In this document: piece after piece, positions 61,277-64,000 of the stretch | Layout: every line of letters begins with the position of its first letter | Position numbering within the stretch: the stretch's first letter is position 1 | Origin: Phenylobacterium sp. | Lineage (GTDB): Bacteria > Pseudomonadota > Alphaproteobacteria > Caulobacterales > Caulobacteraceae | Length of the DNA stretch: 64,000 nucleotides | Direction of reading: 5' to 3' | Assembly (NCBI GenBank): GCA_020402745.1 | Contig: JADBYZ010000015.1 | Location: 1-64,000, forward strand | Position numbers and translations under genes: made by a program | The notes under the pieces: model-generated | Seen by the model: the letters and a program-made list of their open reading frames with translations, nothing else | Databases searched by the model: none | Told to the model about the DNA's origin: nothing

Positions 61277-62317
61277 TCAGTAGCCGGCGGCCTTGCCGTT
61301 GGGCTGGCCGTCGACGATCTGGTCCAGGTATTCCGACAGGCCATAGCCCACCAGGTCGCCGCACCGATACTCGGTCATGCCCTCGGTGATGCGGGTCTGG
61401 AGTTCGACGCCGTCGGGGGTGGTGCGCCGGTTGCGGAGAGGAATCAACGACATCACCCGGCCGGTCACGGAATAGGCCTTGCCGCCCTCGGTCTTCACCT
61501 CGGCGCGCAGGTGGGTCTGATAGCCGTGCGCGTCCCAGTCGCTCTCGATCCGGCACTCGGTGATCAGGTCGTAGATCCCGTCCCGGAAAACCATGCCCCC
61601 CTGCCGGGCGCCGCCCTTCCCGTCGCCGATCACCGACAGCATCATTCCGAAATCGCGGCCGAAATTCATCGGGCACCAGCGATACCAGTCGATGGCCTGC
61701 CAGTGCCTCGGTCCCCAGGACTTGTCCCTCAGGCCGTGCCCGTTGATCTCGAAGACCTCGTCGCCGACGGTGAACCGGCCCTTCGCCGCGCAGTGCTGCT
61801 CATAGTGGGCCTTGGCGAAGGACTTCTCGGGATCAATCTCGATCGGCGTCCCGTCCTCTCGCACCGTCTCGCCGCCGTACATGGGCGAGACGCCCTCATA
61901 CTCGAGCTCCACCGAGCAGGGCACGGAGGGGTTCTCGCGGAAGGCGCGCTTGGGATCGGCCATCTCATGGGGGCGGGCCAGCAGGAGGGCCTTGCCGGAA
62001 TAGGTCACGCGCAGGCGCTTGAAGGGCTCGACCACCTCGACCTTCAGGCCGCCGGCGTTCATCTCGGTGTTCCCCTCGATGGTCGGTCGCCCGAACATGA
62101 AGGCCACCCGGCCGTCCGGCAGATAGAGGCAGACCGTCATCTCGGCGTAGTGCTCATTGGGGCGGTTGCCGATCCGGAACCAGCCTCCGGCCTTCCGGGC
62201 CGGGTCGAACACGTTGAAGTACATGCTTTCGTTGTAGTTCTTGAAGGTTCCCGGATCGTGCGGGAACTCGTCCTGCGGCTCCAGGCGGGTCTTGTAGCCG
62301 GCGGCGGCCCTGGCCAT
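61277..62317 (-). CDS. CrtC/AttH-like beta-barrel protein (DUF7064 type)
   Basis: A 346-residue soluble protein rich in beta-strands. HGLRDKSWGPRHWQAIDWYRWCPMNFG resembles the central motif of carotenoid hydratase CrtC, AttH and DUF7064 proteins, which bind hydrophobic small molecules. No signal peptide is seen. GGGAGG precedes the ATG at 62317 by 7 bases. A CtrA box and a hairpin with a U tract lie upstream, so its transcription may be cell-cycle regulated or attenuated. The enzymatic role is open. Confidence 0.75.
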   Translation of the reverse strand: MARAAAGYKTRLEPQDEFPHDPGTFKNYNESMYFNVFDPARKAGGWFRIGNRPNEHYAEMTVCLYLPDGRVAFMFGRPTIEGNTEMNAGGLKVEVVEPFKRLRVTYSGKALLLARPHEMADPKRAFRENPSVPCSVELEYEGVSPMYGGETVREDGTPIEIDPEKSFAKAHYEQHCAAKGRFTVGDEVFEINGHGLRDKSWGPRHWQAIDWYRWCPMNFGRDFGMMLSVIGDGKGGARQGGMVFRDGIYDLITECRIESDWDAHGYQTHLRAEVKTEGGKAYSVTGRVMSLIPLRNRRTTPDGVELQTRITEGMTEYRCGDLVGYGLSEYLDQIVDGQPNGKAAGY

Positions 62318-62390
62318 GCGCTGTCCTCCCTTATTCCTTGGGAGGCACTACACCACCTGCGAACGGACTCTCCAAGGCCTGAAAAAGGAC

Positions 62391-62408
62391 GCCCGGCCGA
62401 AGCCGGGC
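62391..62408 (-). terminator. Rho-independent-type hairpin in the leader of the DUF7064-like gene
   Basis: A perfect 7-bp stem, GCCCGGC-TTCG-GCCGGGC on the minus strand, followed by GTCCTTTTTC. The U run identifies it as a terminator for minus-strand transcripts. No minus-strand gene ends here. It lies 74 bases upstream of a minus-strand start, which suggests attenuation or protection from stray transcription. Confidence 0.6.
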
Positions 62409-62470
62409 GCAAGGTGGTGGTGGTGATGGGATGTCTTCGAAGAAGACGCCGCGAAGGTCGCGTAGCATGG

Positions 62471-62486
62471 TTAATGGCGACTTAAC
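62471..62486. promoter_or_regulatory. CtrA-binding site (TTAA-N7-TTAAC)
   Basis: TTAATGGCGACTTAAC matches the Caulobacter CtrA consensus exactly. Because GGTTAA and TTAACC flank it, it also matches on the minus strand. It lies between the divergent DUF7064-like gene (start 62317) and SRPBCC gene (start 62565), nearly 80 bases before the latter. Confidence 0.65.
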
Positions 62487-62529
62487 CGCGAAATCCCATC
62501 CGGGATGGACAGTGATCCTGTGAGGTGAT

Positions 62530-62545
62530 AGTAAGCATACTTATT
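62530..62545. promoter_or_regulatory. Candidate MarR operator
   Basis: AGTAAG-CATA-CTTATT is an inverted repeat with 5 of 6 matching arm bases, 19 bases before the SRPBCC gene start. This is the size and AT-rich type used by MarR-family dimers, and a marR-like gene is the next gene but one. It probably reports autoregulation of the two-gene operon. Confidence 0.55.
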
Positions 62546-62564
62546 AAATCAATGGAGGCGGTGC

Positions 62565-62990
62565 ATGTCTTGGTCAACGCAAGCGACGGCCCGGACGAGG
62601 GCTCATCCTGATGAAGTCTGGCGTATCTGGACCGATGTCGCCGGATGGAGCCGCTGGGATCCGGAGGTCGAGTCGAGCCGGCTTGATGGGCCGTTCGTCG
62701 AAGGACGCCGCGGCGTCCTCAAGCCGAGGGGCGGGCCCGAGACGCCGTTCGTCCTGATTGAGGTCGACCGTCCAAGAGGCTTCTCGAACCGTTCGCGCCT
62801 TCCGCTCGCAAGCCTCACCTTCATCCATACGCTCCGGGAGGAGGCGGGCGAGACCGTCATCGAACATCGTGTGGAGATGGACGGCCCACTGACCTTCCTT
62901 TTCAGCAGCCTCCTCGGGACCGGTCTGGCGCGCAGCCTTCCCACGTCCGTTGAGCGACTGGCCCGGTTTGCTGAAGGCGCCGCGGATTGA
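62565..62990 (+). CDS. SRPBCC family protein (polyketide cyclase/START-like)
   Basis: 141 residues with the SRPBCC helix-grip start (ATARTRAHPDEVWRIWTDVAGWSRWDPEVESSRL) and the paired strands GRRGVLKPRGGPETPFVL and FIHTLREEAGETVIEHRVEM. These proteins bind hydrophobic ligands and are common partners of ArsR/MarR regulators. GGAGG precedes the ATG at 62565 by 6 bases. The MarR gene follows 76 bases later on the same strand. Confidence 0.88.
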   Translation: MSWSTQATARTRAHPDEVWRIWTDVAGWSRWDPEVESSRLDGPFVEGRRGVLKPRGGPETPFVLIEVDRPRGFSNRSRLPLASLTFIHTLREEAGETVIEHRVEMDGPLTFLFSSLLGTGLARSLPTSVERLARFAEGAAD

Positions 62991-63066
62991 TCGGGCCCGC
63001 GCCTCCGCTGGTGTCGCTGCGCTATCATCCATGCAGGGTTGTTCCGTCAGACGTGGAGGACTTCAC

Positions 63067-63543
63067 TTGAAGGACACTGACTTCCGGTCACGCTTCCGCT
63101 CTGCGGCCGATAGTCCCGGTTTCCTGCTGTGGAAGGCGGCAAACCTGCACCAGCGCCTGCAGCGAATCGCCCTCAGTCCTCTGGCCATCAGCCCGACCCA
63201 GTTCTCGGTCCTTGCCTGCTTTTTTCATCTTTCCCGAGAAAGGGGCGGGCCGGTGTCTCAGGCCGAGGTGGCCGAGTACGCCTCGCTCGACAAGATGGTG
63301 GTCTCCGAGGCCTCCCGCGCCCTGCTGTCGAAGGGCCTCATCCTGCGCCGCAGGAGCCAGGCTGACGGGCGCGCCTTCCAGGTCGAGCTTACAGGTCAGG
63401 GTGTTGAGACCTGCAATCAGGCCCTTGCGATCATCGAGGCTGCCGACGCCGCGTTCTTCTTGCGCTCGGGCGACGTGCCGGCGGTCCTTCAGTTCCTCAA
63501 ACGCCTGACCGATATTCCCTCTCGGGAGAAGGGAACGCCGTGA
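63067..63543 (+). CDS. MarR family transcriptional regulator
   Basis: 158 residues from TTG at 63067, chosen because GGAGG lies exactly 7 bases upstream. An ATG at 63031 adds 12 residues but has no such site. The winged helix-turn-helix is LAISPTQFSVLACFFHL through QAEVAEYASLDKMVVSEASRALLSKGLILRRRSQADGRAF. It probably regulates itself and the SRPBCC gene through the repeat at 62530. The short C-terminus is typical. Confidence 0.88.
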   Translation: MKDTDFRSRFRSAADSPGFLLWKAANLHQRLQRIALSPLAISPTQFSVLACFFHLSRERGGPVSQAEVAEYASLDKMVVSEASRALLSKGLILRRRSQADGRAFQVELTGQGVETCNQALAIIEAADAAFFLRSGDVPAVLQFLKRLTDIPSREKGTP

Positions 63544-63644
63544 TGCTCAAGGGATCGGCCCCCGGGGCCTGTGGCGCATCCCTCGACGCGGGTCTGCGCT
63601 CCGTTTAAGCCAGCGTTAGAGAGATCGGCTGAACCCACACCGAA

Positions 63645-64000
63645 ATGAAGATTCACTTCACCGGAATCGCCGGGGCGGGCATGGCCGCCGTCGCCCAGAT
63701 GATGCAGGACGCCGGGCACCAGGTGTCCGGTTCGGACCAGGACGTCTTCCCGCCCATGTCCACCTTCGTCGAGGGGCTGGGCCTGCCCGTCTCCTGGCGG
63801 CTGGACGCCGCCAATCTTCCGCGGGACCTGGACGTCCTCGTCCAGGGGGCCAGCGCCAAGCTGGGGGGCGATGACAATGTCGAGGCCGCCGAGGCGCGGC
63901 GTCGCGGCGTACGCGTCACCACCTTCCCCGAACTGGTCGGAGACCTCACCCGGGACCGGATCAACACCGTGGTCGCCGGATCGTTCGGCAAGTCCACCTG
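63645..64000 (+). CDS. Mur ligase family protein (MurC/Mpl-like), 5' part only
   Basis: The window ends inside this gene after 118 codons. MKIHFTGIAGAGMAAVAQMMQDAGHQVSGSDQDVFPPMSTF is the MurC/Mpl N-terminal domain, which joins amino acids or peptides to UDP-muramic acid in peptidoglycan synthesis or recycling. The ATP loop reads GSFGKST instead of the usual GTHGKTT, still a P-loop but with changed residues. The early part reads more like Mpl (muropeptide recycling) than MurC, with low certainty. A weak CtrA-like TTAA-N7-TTAG lies about 25-40 bases upstream. Confidence 0.85.
   Translation, partial: MKIHFTGIAGAGMAAVAQMMQDAGHQVSGSDQDVFPPMSTFVEGLGLPVSWRLDAANLPRDLDVLVQGASAKLGGDDNVEAAEARRRGVRVTTFPELVGDLTRDRINTVVAGSFGKST

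Noticed and set aside
62412..62426. His-His-His-His-His leader peptide on the minus strand
   Set aside because: The CAT/CAC run is in a frame that has a TAA upstream and no ATG, GTG or TTG start between. The frame with an ATG reads it as prolines.
59774..62485. A 903-codon open frame on the plus strand
   Set aside because: It crosses a membrane-protein gene, an antisense methyltransferase, tRNA-Asn and an antisense CrtC-like gene. It has low-complexity composition and no domain, so it is a high-GC shadow frame.

Overview
The window is high-GC DNA (third codon positions almost all G/C) from an alphaproteobacterium. A Caulobacterales-type genome (Caulobacter or Phenylobacterium) is most likely. 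The grounds are many TonB receptors, many fatty-acid and CoA-type catabolic genes, a full CtrA box (TTAA-N7-TTAAC) at 62.47 kb, and the general gene content. The species assignment is inference.

Layout. 0-10.2 kb: ammonium transporter, sirtuin, acyl-CoA dehydrogenase, an esterase, a serine hydrolase broken by a stop codon, a GDT1-type manganese exporter behind a yybP-ykoY-like riboswitch, and two quinone-oxidoreductase-like genes flanking an SDR. 10.3-12.6 kb: tRNA-Arg(CCG) followed by a lower-GC accessory patch with a PIN_8-like nuclease and small unknown genes. 12.7-15.7 kb: coniferyl-aldehyde-type dehydrogenase, an aminoglycoside-phosphotransferase-like gene, a decayed VOC gene and a dispersed palindromic repeat.

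15.8-27.9 kb is the most coherent system. It has a NikR-fold regulator that has lost most nickel ligands, two DUF1989 proteins, a biotin-dependent urea/guanidine carboxylase and allophanate hydrolase. Facing these is an ABC transporter, and then a 2OG-Fe(II) dioxygenase with an unknown partner gene. Three copies of one 28-bp palindrome (TTATTACG-N12-CGTAATA[A/C]) stand in front of exactly these three transcription units, so they look like one regulon. The DUF1989 pair suggests guanidine rather than urea as substrate.

27.9-38.1 kb: a second catabolic cluster (TonB receptor, MFS/GPH symporter, TetR, MaoC-like protein, acyl-CoA dehydrogenase, PhyH dioxygenase, aldo-keto reductase, hydrolase). 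Four copies of another motif, ATTG-N8-GTCAATA, mark its promoters, and a chimeric scar of two deleted genes lies inside it. Its substrate cannot be read from the sequence.

38.1-49.8 kb: a TetR-controlled hydrolase/NmrA pair, TauD-type dioxygenase, renalase-like oxidoreductase, DEAD-box helicase with a DbpA-like RNA-binding domain, pabC-pabB, and an iron-type TonB receptor behind a Fur-like box. 49.8-57 kb: a TetR/GST/amidase/metallo-hydrolase operon divergent from a haloalkane-dehalogenase-like gene, then enoyl-CoA hydratase and SDR. 57-64 kb: an oligopeptide-binding lipoprotein beside the tail of a lost MacB-type permease, pseudouridine synthase, methyltransferase, tRNA-Asn(GTT), a CrtC/DUF7064-like protein, a MarR/SRPBCC pair, and the start of a Mur ligase running off the window.
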